A program made the translations under genes and the position numbers. Below, piece by piece: positions 26,224 through 33,220 of a stretch of DNA of 45,215 nucleotides. The DNA comes from CAYVQF01 sp964454015 (GTDB taxonomy: Bacteria; Myxococcota_A; Bradymonadia; UBA4248): the NCBI GenBank assembly GCA_964454015.1, contig CAYVQF010000049.1:1-45215 (forward strand), given 5' to 3'. The stretch's first letter is position 1; every line of letters starts with the position of its first letter. Under the pieces are notes generated by a model. That model was not told where the DNA came from. It saw nothing but the letters and a program-made list of their open reading frames with translations, and ran no database searches.

Positions 26224-27282
26224 CTAGACCACGGCGATCCCACCGCCCAGGCCATCGATGACCTGGCCGATGATCGTCGCCTGCGCCACGCCGCCAGCGT
26301 GGAGCGCGGCGAGGCAGGCTGTGGCCTGCGCCGCCGGCACGACCAGGAGCAAGCCCCCTGAGCTCTGGGGGTCGTGGAGCAGGTCATCCATCACCGGCGG
26401 CAGGCCCGGCTCTAAAAAGACGCGATCGCCAAAGTGGCTGCGGTTGCGGTGCAAGCCCGCCGGTAGCAGGCCCAGATCGGCGTAGGCTTCGACCTCGGGC
26501 AGGCGAGGCAAGGCATGGGCCGTGAGCACGAAGCCCAGGGTCTCCTGGCGCAGCATCTCGAGGGCGTGTCCGGCCAGCCCAAAGCCCGTGACGTCCGTGG
26601 CGGCGTGCACCGTGAAGTCGCGCGCGATCTCTGCCGCCCGCTTGTTCAGCGTCACCATCGATTTGAGCGCCGCCGCCGCCGCGCGCTCCGACGCCATGCC
26701 GGCCTTGAGGGCCGTGGCGACGATCCCCGTGCCGAGGGGCTTGGTCAGGATGATAGTGTCGCCCGCCTGCGCCCCCCCTTTGGTCCACAGCGCGTCGGGA
26801 TGCACCAGCCCGCTCACGGCCAGGCCATACTTGAACTCCTGGTCCTGCACCGTGTGCCCTCCCACGAGGTAGGCACCGGCTTCGGCCAGGAGCGCCAGGC
26901 CACCTTGCAGGACCTGGCGCAAGACCTCCAGGGGGAGGGTCTGAGCGGGAAAGGCGACGATATTCATGGCGCACAGCGGGGTGCCGCCCATGGCATAGAC
27001 ATCGCTCAAGGCGTTGGCGGCAGCGGCGCGGCCAAAGTCGAAGGGGTCATCGACGATGGGGGTGAAGAAATCCACCGTCTGGATCAGCGCCAGGTCGGGA
27101 CGCAGGCGCACCACACCGGCGTCGTCGGCGCTACCCAGCCCCACCAACACGTCGGGATGCCCTGGAATGTCGATCCCACACAAAACGCGAGCCAGGTCCC
27201 CTGGCCCCAGCTTCGCCGCTCAACCAGAGGCGGCCACGCTGCGGGTCAACGCCCAGGTCCTCGTCTCATCATCTCTCGCCAT
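26224..27282 (-). CDS. selD: Selenide, water dikinase SelD, itself a selenoprotein (in-frame UGA)
   Basis: SelD makes selenophosphate from selenide and ATP, the selenium donor for selenocysteine-tRNA and selenouridine. The 352-aa product, reading through one UGA, begins MARDDETRTWALTRSVAASG, then Sec21 (TGA at 27222-27220), then AAKLGPGDLARV. This matches the SelD active site, where Cys/Sec is followed three residues later by the essential Lys (here Lys24). Downstream are GSADDAGVVRL, DFFTPIVDDPFDFG, NALSDVYAMGG, GGHTVQDQE and ATDVTGFGLAGHA, all SelD signatures. A shorter frame from TTG 27183 would lack the catalytic residue. GAGAGGG lies about 6 bp upstream of ATG 27282, and the length equals the usual 350. 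A SECIS-like hairpin follows the UGA. The gene lies 69 bp after the unknown 517-aa gene. Confidence 0.93.
27189..27207 (-). promoter_or_regulatory. Bacterial SECIS-like hairpin after the selD UGA
   Basis: The mRNA just downstream of the UGA folds into an 8-bp stem (one G-U pair) closed by a GGA loop. The stem bases are 27207-27200 and 27196-27189, and the loop is 27199-27197. The loop begins 21 nucleotides after the UGA, within the 16-37 nt window of the bacterial SECIS model, and starts with GG, which meets the loop-G requirement. It would bind SelB to deliver selenocysteinyl-tRNA. Fold drawn by eye. Confidence 0.7.
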
Positions 27283-27351
27283 GTCGATCCCTCTCATGCG
27301 CGGCAGAGAAAGGGTCTCGCCGCAGTTCCCCCCAGGCCACAGCGCAAGCGC

Positions 27352-28905
27352 TCAGAAGCCCACGGGCTGGTAGAACCAATACCTGAACATGTTGACGTCG
27401 CGCTCAGCCGTGGTCATGGCTTGGCGCACCCGGATCACGTCATCGTTGACGAACCACGATGGGATGACGAAAGGCCAGTTGCGCCAGCGAAATTGCCTGT
27501 CATAACCGAGGCACTGGGACACCCCGACCACCTGGTCGTTGACGATGATCTCGAGCTCGAAGTCGGCCCGGGCGTAGTCCATCAGGCGGATGATGGCCAG
27601 GTGCATGTCTGGCACCACGCCGCGCAGCTCAAACTGGGTGAAGCCGCCTTCGTGGGCCACGCCCGTGTCGTCGACGCGGGTGCCGTCAGGGTAATAGAGG
27701 GACTGGCGGGTCCGCCACGAGTCGATGGCGTTGTTGATCTGGAAGCGGTAGCGCTTCTCCGAGGCTTCGTCAGTGATATTGAGCTCGCCCAGGAGCTTCC
27801 ACTCCATCCCGTCGACATAGAGGATTTCCGGAAACTCAGCCGACCACACCTTGATCCGCTCCCAGTCGTGCCCCATGGGGTAGGTCTTGGGCAGCATGAC
27901 CTCTTGTCCCTCGTAAAAGACGAGGGACTCGTTGCCGTAGAGGAGCATCAGGCCATCGATGTGCGCCACGGATTTGAGGAAGAGAGCCAGGATCTGATCG
28001 ACGTTGCCCAGCTTGTAGTTCATGCTGCCGCTGAGCAGGGTGCTGATCATCTCACAACTGCGCAGGAACTGTTGCCACTCCGGTCGCTCCAGGACCCAGG
28101 GATCGTCGATGCGGGTCCGCACCAGCTCCACCAAGTTGCGATCCATGAGGTTGATGCCATCCAAACACTCGACCAGCGCGTTGGGGCTGAGACAATCGGC
28201 CTCGACCACCATCTCGAGGACCGCCAGGCTGTGGGCCAGGGCCGCCGCCGGCCGCAAGAGCTGGTGACCGCCGATGCGCAAGTAAGCGTGGCGTCGGGCG
28301 GCGATGGCCTGTAGCAGCTTCTGCTTGAGCTCGCGGTCGATGGCGCGGAACACATAGCCAAAACGACGCCCGCGCAGATCGATCTCGTTCCAGGTCGGCT
28401 TGAAGGGGTCGCGGGCGTCGGTCACTTTATAGACGTCTTCCGACAGTTGGATCCGCGCCAGCTCGATCTCACCCTCTTCGGGCGGCCGCATGACCAGCTC
28501 AATCTCCGGTCGTTCCTGGAAGGTCTTGTTCTGCCGCGATCCGTCCTTGAAGCGCACGAGGTCCGCTGGGACCTCGTTGAAGCGGGCCACCACGTAGACC
28601 GTGCAGGGCAAATAGAGGTGCTCGCGCACGATGCGCAGAATGACCGGCTCGTGGTTGAGGATGTCGCGCCCGGCTTCGTCGATGGCGTAGCCCGCCTCCA
28701 CGACCACCGACAGATCCGGCGCCGTGCGCTGGTGCACCATCAGCTCTTGCGTCACATAGCGGACGATGCCCGCGAGGTGAAAAGCCTGGTTGTGGAAGCG
28801 GCACTTCTCCATGTGATAGTGGTGGCGTGCGTTCCAGTCTTCTTCCGTCAGGAAATGCTTGAAGAAGTGTACCCTCTTCCACCCCTGCTGCTGCTCGTCG
28901 CTCAT
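27352..28905 (-). CDS. Conserved-looking protein of unknown function
   Basis: A 517-aa cytoplasmic protein without signal peptide or membrane segments. ATG 28905 is preferred because AAGGA lies seven bases upstream; the GTG two codons earlier lies too close to it. The N-terminal 90 residues (HFLTEEDWNARHHYHMEKCR, FHNQAFHLAGIVRYVTQELM, VEAGYAIDEAGRDILNHEPV) resemble in style a module of hypothetical proteins near contractile-injection or surface-display loci, where a YH...R.HN..LH.GV..GL pattern precedes a beta-strand core. The match is weak. A central helical region follows, then a C-terminal strand-rich region that could be a jelly-roll (ADFELEIIVNDQVVGVSQCL). It has its own promoter and is followed by selD. 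Confidence 0.8.
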   Translation of the reverse strand: MSDEQQQGWKRVHFFKHFLTEEDWNARHHYHMEKCRFHNQAFHLAGIVRYVTQELMVHQRTAPDLSVVVEAGYAIDEAGRDILNHEPVILRIVREHLYLPCTVYVVARFNEVPADLVRFKDGSRQNKTFQERPEIELVMRPPEEGEIELARIQLSEDVYKVTDARDPFKPTWNEIDLRGRRFGYVFRAIDRELKQKLLQAIAARRHAYLRIGGHQLLRPAAALAHSLAVLEMVVEADCLSPNALVECLDGINLMDRNLVELVRTRIDDPWVLERPEWQQFLRSCEMISTLLSGSMNYKLGNVDQILALFLKSVAHIDGLMLLYGNESLVFYEGQEVMLPKTYPMGHDWERIKVWSAEFPEILYVDGMEWKLLGELNITDEASEKRYRFQINNAIDSWRTRQSLYYPDGTRVDDTGVAHEGGFTQFELRGVVPDMHLAIIRLMDYARADFELEIIVNDQVVGVSQCLGYDRQFRWRNWPFVIPSWFVNDDVIRVRQAMTTAERDVNMFRYWFYQPVGF

Positions 28906-28959
28906 GCCCACGTCCTTCGCTACCCTGCTGGCTGCAGCCTCGTTCCTTGCTCCGGCGCG

Positions 28960-28988
28960 ATGTTAACGGTCTTTGCGCAAAAGGCCAA
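28960..28988 (-). promoter_or_regulatory. Candidate sigma-70 promoter for the 517-aa gene and selD
   Basis: On the minus strand: TTGGCC (28988-28983), a 17-bp spacer, and TAACAT (28965-28960), 55 bp upstream of the start codon at 28905. It would drive the unknown gene and selD as one transcript. The -35 match is moderate. Confidence 0.4.
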
Positions 28989-29023
28989 GAGAGAGGCGGC
29001 GCGTGTCGAGTCAGGCAAAACAC

Positions 29024-29053
29024 TTGATCTCCCCGTCGCGCCGCTACTATCGT
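29024..29053 (+). promoter_or_regulatory. Weak candidate promoter for the small periplasmic protein gene
   Basis: TTGATC (29024-29029), an 18-bp spacer, and TATCGT (29048-29053), about 70 bp upstream of ATG 29124. A TACTAT at 15-bp spacing overlaps it. Low certainty. Confidence 0.25.
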
Positions 29054-29123
29054 AGCCTGGCGATCCCAGTTGGCGTCAGCCACGGTGCGACGTCCAACCC
29101 TCTCCACCTCTGCAGGAGTCACC

Positions 29124-29546
29124 ATGCGCGCATGGCTCATTTTTTCCTTGTTTTTCGTGCTCTCCCTCGCCCTCCCCAGCGCCGCGCTCCTGGCGCAAGA
29201 CGCCCCGAAAGAGGCCGCCGCAGCGGACCCGGCTGACGCCATCGTCATCCACATGCAGGAGATGGCGCGCATCGTCAAAGACAACCTCGACCAGCCCGAA
29301 GAGGTCAAGAAGAACCTCGCCGCCTATTTGCGCACCAACCAACGCACCATGCGCAGCGCCGGCGACAACCTGGAGGCCCACATCGCCAAGATGCGCCCAG
29401 ATGAGCAAGAGGCCTATCGCGAAGTCATCCAGCGAAAAATGGAGAAAGCCCTGGACGACTTCCTCACGGCCATGCTGGACTTCGCCGAGCGCCACCCCGA
29501 AGCGGCCAAGGAGCTCGACGAGATGCTCCGCCTCGACCAGAACTGA
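29124..29546 (+). CDS. Small exported helical protein
   Basis: A 140-aa periplasmic protein of unknown function. The signal peptide is MRAWLIFSLFFVLSLALPSA, with cleavage near ALLAQ. The mature part is a charged, heptad-like helix bundle (HMQEMARIVKDNLDQPEEVK, AYREVIQRKMEKALDDFLTA), without cysteines. ATG 29124 is chosen because GGAG lies eight bases upstream and the signal peptide starts there. It stands alone between a divergent gene and the stable-RNA cluster. I recognise no family. Confidence 0.75.
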   Translation: MRAWLIFSLFFVLSLALPSAALLAQDAPKEAAAADPADAIVIHMQEMARIVKDNLDQPEEVKKNLAAYLRTNQRTMRSAGDNLEAHIAKMRPDEQEAYREVIQRKMEKALDDFLTAMLDFAERHPEAAKELDEMLRLDQN

Positions 29547-29558
29547 GGTGCGCCCTCC

Positions 29559-29590
29559 GGCCAAAAAAAAGCTTGCTGTGCTTTTTGGCC
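29559..29590 (+). repeat. AT-rich inverted repeat overlapping the tRNA promoter
   Basis: GGCC-A8-GC (29559-29572) is mirrored by GC-T5-GGCC (29580-29590) around a 7-nt loop. It follows the stop of the small periplasmic protein gene by about 12 bp and contains the -35 element of the tRNA promoter in its loop and right arm. It may terminate the upstream transcript, but no T tract follows the hairpin, so this is uncertain. Confidence 0.45.
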
Positions 29591-29601
29591 TGTGCTAATA
29601 G
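29573..29601 (+). promoter_or_regulatory. Stable-RNA promoter with extended -10 and GC-rich discriminator
   Basis: TTGCTG (29573-29578), a 17-bp spacer ending in TGC, and TAATAG (29596-29601), then GGCC. An extended -10 (TGn) followed by a GC-rich discriminator is typical of stringently controlled tRNA/rRNA promoters. The expected transcript starts near 29609 and leads into tRNA-Ser(GCU) at 29692. A small hairpin, CCTCG-N6-CGAGG, lies in the leader at about 29618-29633. Confidence 0.6.
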
Positions 29602-29691
29602 GGCCTTGTTCCGCCGGTCCTCGCCCAAACGAGGGCTAGTGGGCGTCGTTGAGGATGCTATCAAGGTCTTTGCTCTCGTGGCCAAGGCCGG

Positions 29692-29779
29692 GGAGAGGTG
29701 GCCGAGTGGCTGAAGGCGCTCGCCTGCTAAGCGAGTATACGGGGTAACTGTATCGAGGGTTCGAATCCCTCCCTCTCCG
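29692..29779 (+). tRNA. tRNA-Ser (anticodon GCU)
   Basis: An 88-nt class II tRNA. Acceptor GGAGAGG pairs with CCTCTCC, discriminator G. The anticodon loop CTGCTAA sits between stems CTCGC and GCGAG, giving GCU, which reads AGC/AGU. There is a long variable arm typical of serine tRNAs and the T loop TTCGAAT. The 3' CCA is not encoded. Confidence 0.95.
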
Positions 29780-29803
29780 TTCGGTGTCCTCTCTCGATTT
29801 CGT

Positions 29804-29877
29804 GCACCAGTAGCTCAATTGGATAGAGCAACGGCCTACGGAGCCGTAGGTTAGAGGTTCGAATCCTCTCTGGTGTA
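29804..29877 (+). tRNA. tRNA-Arg (anticodon ACG)
   Basis: A 74-nt tRNA. Acceptor GCACCAG pairs with CTGGTGT (G1-U72), discriminator A. The anticodon loop CTACGGA, between stems ACGGC and GCCGT, gives ACG, which must be deaminated to ICG to read CGU/CGC/CGA. The enzyme that does this, TadA, is encoded immediately downstream. The 3' CCA is not encoded. Confidence 0.95.
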
Positions 29878-29911
29878 TTTCTCTCGGCGACAGCAGTTCT
29901 CCGGTAGCGAC

Positions 29912-30376
29912 GTGGCAGCGCAGGATCGTCTATACATGAACCTCGCGCTCCACCTCGCCAAAGGGGCTGCTGCGCAGGGAGAGGTGCCCGTTGGCGCGGT
30001 CATCGTCGGAGATGGCACCCTCCTCGGTTGGGGGGCAAACTGCCGTCATGCCCACGGTGACGTCTTGGGTCACGCGGAAATCGTCGCGCTGCGCGCGGCT
30101 GCCAATGCTCTCAAAGATTGGCGCATCGAACGCAGCACGGTTTACGTCACCCTCGAACCGTGTATCATGTGCACCGGTGCGTTGCTCCAGGCGAGGGTCG
30201 CGCGACTCGTCTTTGCTTGTCGCGATCCCAAAGCTGGCGCCGTGCGTTCCTTGTTTGCTCTTGGCGATGACCCACGCCTCCCCTTCAGGATGCAGATCAC
30301 TGAAGGCCTCCTCGGTGACGAAAGCCGTCACTTGTTGCAGAGCTTCTTTGAAAACCTGCGTAAGAAGCGTCAATGA
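29912..30376 (+). CDS. tadA: tRNA-specific adenosine deaminase TadA
   Basis: Deaminates A34 to inosine in tRNA-Arg(ACG). The 154-aa protein has the zinc-dependent deaminase motifs: VLGHAEIVALRAA (zinc His plus catalytic Glu) and TLEPCIMCTGALLQARV (PCxxC zinc cysteines), then the TadA-specific DPKAGAVRSLF and a C-terminal FFENLRKKR. GTG 29912 gives the usual N-terminus (MAAQDRLYMNLALHLAKGAA). ATG 29936 is an alternative, with AGGA eleven bases upstream. A frame reaching back to 29873 would overlap the tRNA and is rejected. The gene lies 34 bp after its own tRNA substrate and within a tRNA cluster. Confidence 0.93.
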   Translation: MAAQDRLYMNLALHLAKGAAAQGEVPVGAVIVGDGTLLGWGANCRHAHGDVLGHAEIVALRAAANALKDWRIERSTVYVTLEPCIMCTGALLQARVARLVFACRDPKAGAVRSLFALGDDPRLPFRMQITEGLLGDESRHLLQSFFENLRKKRQ

Positions 30377-30451
30377 CCGGACGCGTTGCGCCTCGAGCGC
30401 GCGCCAGGGTCGGACCAAGTGATGGCTCACAGCGCGGCTGTCGTTCCCTGT

Positions 30452-30538
30452 GGAGGGGTGGCCGAGTGGCTTAAGGCGCGTGACTCGAAATCACGAGTGC
30501 GGGTAACCGTACCGGGGGTTCGAATCCCTCCCCCTCTG
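30452..30538 (+). tRNA. tRNA-Ser (anticodon CGA)
   Basis: An 87-nt class II tRNA. Acceptor GGAGGGG pairs with CCCCTCT (G1-U72), discriminator G. The anticodon loop CTCGAAA, between CGTGA and TCACG, gives CGA, which reads UCG. It has a long variable arm and the T loop TTCGAAT. No encoded CCA. Confidence 0.94.
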
Positions 30539-30573
30539 CTCTCCAGCGCGTCAGCTCTAGACGCGAGCCATCA

Positions 30574-30661
<88 letters not shown>

Positions 30662-30667
30662 TTTTTT

Positions 30668-30684
30668 GTCAGGGCTACCCTGAC
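30668..30684 (+). repeat. Perfect 7-bp hairpin between tRNA-Ser and SRP RNA
   Basis: GTCAGGG, CTA, CCCTGAC. It follows a T6 run at the tRNA end and its last base touches the first base of the SRP RNA stem. It may be a processing site or separator between the two RNAs. It is not a standard terminator, because the T run precedes the stem. Confidence 0.5.
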
Positions 30685-30784
30685 GGCAGCAGCCAGGCGA
30701 CGTGACGTACGGCCGCAAACCCCGCCAGATCCGGGAGGAAGCAACGGTGCGCGGTACGGCGGGTACGTCGCCTGGCTGCTGCCG
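30684..30784 (+). ncRNA. ffs: 4.5S signal recognition particle RNA (small bacterial type)
   Basis: A roughly 101-nt hairpin RNA. The outer stem CGGCAGCAGCCAGGCGACG is perfectly matched by CGTCGCCTGGCTGCTGCCG. The apical part carries the conserved Ffh-binding motif GCCAGATCCGGGAGGAAGCA (30724-30743), matching the E. coli 4.5S GGTCAGGTCCGGAAGGAAGCA. With Ffh it targets membrane proteins to SecYEG co-translationally. It directly follows tRNA-Ser(GGA), so it may be cut from a common precursor. TTTCTT follows the stem, which could itself help termination. Confidence 0.93.
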
Positions 30785-30963
30785 TTTCTTGGCCGCCTCG
30801 AGCCCGACCAGACGCTCCGCAGCGCGATAATCGACCCCCGGATCTTGCCTATGCACCCGTGACGTGCGATGAAAACCACTGGCCTAAACTGCCGTCGCCG
30901 GAACATGGGCTTGGCTGCCCCCTCCGCGACGCCTCCCTTCGCACCCCCGCTGGTGAGGTTCAG

Positions 30964-32478
30964 ATGTCCGAGAAGCCTTATCCACCCCAGAGCCAGAACC
31001 CTGGCCCCAACGACCAAGGGCAGCAGGACCCGGATCAAGTCAACCCCTTTGCCCAACACCAGGCGCAGGTCGGCGGTGCACCCTGGCCTCCCCAAGAAGG
31101 CCAGCCACCAGGCACGCCCTATCCCTACGGCCAACACTACGGACAAGGGCCACAACAGGTCCCCTTCGACCCGCAGATCCAGGCGCCCCGCGGCGTCAAT
31201 TGGCAGCCCGACGGCTCGGCCAATCGCCAAGTCGGCCCCATGCAGGTCAAAGCACAGGCCAAGGACGTCCCCAGCTCCATCTCCTATACCATCGACGTCC
31301 TCATCGCCGCCCTCAACCCCAACAAGAAACGCAAGCGACTGCTCATCGCCGCCGTCATCGCCGTCATCATCCTCATCGGTGTGGTGGTCTACTTCAGCCT
31401 CAAGAGCAGCCCCGTGGCCGATCAGATCGCCCGCGATGGCAGCGAAGCCGAAGAACTCGAACTCGGACCGCCCACCTGGGAAGAGGCCCCCATGGTCGAT
31501 GTCGCGGTCCGCGCCGAACCCGCCGGCGCCCGGATCGCCATCAACGGCTGGCTCCAAGATGGCGGCACCCCAGGCACCTTCCAGCTCATCAAAGGGATGC
31601 CCAACACCCTCACCTTCTTCGCCAAAGGTTATCGCCCCCACACCCTCTACCTCGAAGCCAACGCCGATCTCAGCCAAGGCGTCGAGGCCACCCTCCTCCC
31701 CGTCGAAGACGTCGAAACCGGCAAAGTGCGCATCCTCCTGACCAACCCCGACGACGCCAACGGCGCCACGGCCTGGCTCAACGGCATCGAGATCGGCTCC
31801 CTCCCCAACGTCGTCGACGAGGTCCCCCTGGGCATCTTCCAGCTCCTCACCGTCAAGAGACCTGAACGCGCGCCCTATGTCCTCCTCTTTAGGCCCATGA
31901 ACGCCGACACCGAGGTCACCGTCCCCCGCCTCGGCGAAGGGGTCTACCTCGACCGCTTCACCGAGGTCGAACTCAAACTCGACGACAGCCAGGCCCGCGC
32001 CGCCGTCAAAGTAGCCGTCAACGATGACACTTACACCACCCCTGGGCGCCTCTCCCTGGACAAGGGCAACCTGGTCATCATGCAGGTCTCCCTCCCCGAC
32101 AAGGAGACCTTCCGCTACTCCCTGCACACCACTCCCATGGGAAGCGCCAAGATCGAACCCTTCCTCGACTGGCCCGATCTCGGCAGCGCCAAGCTCGCCC
32201 TCATCCAGCCCAAAGGTCGCAACCTCCTCGCCTGCCTCCGCCGCCCCGGCCGCTCCCTCTGCTGGAATGATCCCAAGGACACCTTGACCATCCCGGCGGG
32301 CAACTGGGACGTACAGGCCTTCGAACCCGACGGCAAACGACGCCGCTGGGCCAAAGGAAGGGTTGCCGTCACCATCGAGGCCGACATAGACTATCAGCTC
32401 CGCCTCGACGTCAACGCCGACGCTGAAGTCGAAGCGGAGCTCATCGACCCGCGGACCGCGCCCAAGAGAACGCGCTGA
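30964..32478 (+). CDS. Membrane-anchored PEGA-domain protein with Pro/Gln-rich cytoplasmic N-terminus
   Basis: A 504-aa bitopic protein. Residues 1 to about 85 are rich in Pro, Gln, Gly and Asn (PYPPQSQNPGPNDQGQQDPD) and look disordered. A basic patch KKRKR precedes one transmembrane helix (LLIAAVIAVIILIGVVVYFS). The periplasmic part has PEGA-like repeats (VRAEPAGARIAINGWLQDGG, then FFAKGYRPHTLYLEA) and further strand-rich repeats of the same type (VAVNDDTYTTPGRLSLDKGN). PEGA domains are common in surface proteins of this lineage. ATG 30964 is preceded by GGTGAGG. It starts an operon with an exported protein, an Omp85 barrel and another exported protein. Confidence 0.82.
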   Translation: MSEKPYPPQSQNPGPNDQGQQDPDQVNPFAQHQAQVGGAPWPPQEGQPPGTPYPYGQHYGQGPQQVPFDPQIQAPRGVNWQPDGSANRQVGPMQVKAQAKDVPSSISYTIDVLIAALNPNKKRKRLLIAAVIAVIILIGVVVYFSLKSSPVADQIARDGSEAEELELGPPTWEEAPMVDVAVRAEPAGARIAINGWLQDGGTPGTFQLIKGMPNTLTFFAKGYRPHTLYLEANADLSQGVEATLLPVEDVETGKVRILLTNPDDANGATAWLNGIEIGSLPNVVDEVPLGIFQLLTVKRPERAPYVLLFRPMNADTEVTVPRLGEGVYLDRFTEVELKLDDSQARAAVKVAVNDDTYTTPGRLSLDKGNLVIMQVSLPDKETFRYSLHTTPMGSAKIEPFLDWPDLGSAKLALIQPKGRNLLACLRRPGRSLCWNDPKDTLTIPAGNWDVQAFEPDGKRRRWAKGRVAVTIEADIDYQLRLDVNADAEVEAELIDPRTAPKRTR

Positions 32479-32519
32479 TCTCAGCCCCAAGTCCGCCCCC
32501 CCCACAGCGAGGACCGCCC

Positions 32520-33095
32520 TTGCTCTGCGAGCCCAGCCCAGCGCCCATACTGCGCCCCCGACGCGCCCTGCACTGGGCCGGCGCCCTCCTCAGCCTGCTC
32601 ATGGCCCTCACCCTGGCGCCGGCAGTCGCGCCCGCGCAAGTCCCCCCACCTGCCAACCAGGACCGGGATGAAGCGGACGACGCCAACCCCGACGCTCCCT
32701 TCGCGCCGCCACCCCTCAGCGACGAGGAAGTCGTCCTCAACCTCACCCTGGACTTCTACACCCTCATCGCCGCTGATAGCAGCGAATCCTGCGACCGACT
32801 CGCTGCCCAAATCCAGCGCTTCCTCGACGCCAACGATGGCCTCGTCCGCCCAGCCCTGCGCCGGCTCGCCGTGCGCGCCTCCGAGATGACCAGCGCCGAG
32901 AAGGCCGCCCTCGCCGACTTCTTCGCCCACAAAGTCTGGGGAGACGAACGCGTCGCCCTCGCCCAGACCCGTCTCTACGCCTGTCTTCATTCCATCGAAA
33001 TTCAGGGCAAGGCCCGCCCCATGGATCGCGCCATGCGCCGCTACTACGACCTTCACCGCAGCCTCCTTCTGGCCTTCGTCGGCAGCCTCGAATAG
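32520..33095 (+). CDS. Exported protein of unknown function
   Basis: A 191-aa protein with a TTG start (GAGG eight bases upstream). The signal sequence is ALHWAGALLSLLMALTLAPA, with cleavage near VAPAQ. A Pro/Asp-rich linker (residues of about 40-68) leads to a helical domain (DEEVVLNLTLDFYTLIAADS, ESCDRLAAQIQRFLDAN, RRYYDLHRSLLLAFVGS). It contains two cysteines. It lies 41 bp behind the PEGA protein and 125 bp before the Omp85 gene. No family recognised; a periplasmic accessory of the barrel is possible. Confidence 0.72.
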   Translation: MLCEPSPAPILRPRRALHWAGALLSLLMALTLAPAVAPAQVPPPANQDRDEADDANPDAPFAPPPLSDEEVVLNLTLDFYTLIAADSSESCDRLAAQIQRFLDANDGLVRPALRRLAVRASEMTSAEKAALADFFAHKVWGDERVALAQTRLYACLHSIEIQGKARPMDRAMRRYYDLHRSLLLAFVGSLE

Positions 33096-33220
33096 AGCTT
33101 GCCACGGTGCCCACCCCGACCTGCATGCGAAGCTTTTTCTCTCGCCCGCGTCCAATGCCGTCGGCACGTCCAGGCGCGCCGCATCACGCCGCCTCCCCCC
33201 CTGCTCTGTGAGTTCTTGGC

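Noticed and set aside
27184..27283. selD beginning at TTG 27183 as an ordinary truncated or Cys-less SelD
   Set aside because: The bases upstream encode a perfect SelD active-site segment in the same frame, interrupted only by TGA, with a SECIS-like hairpin. Selenocysteine is the better explanation than a pseudogene.
26515..28314. Plus-strand open frame of 599 codons opposite selD and the 517-aa gene
   Set aside because: It crosses two genes on the other strand, has no motifs, and has the composition of a complement shadow.
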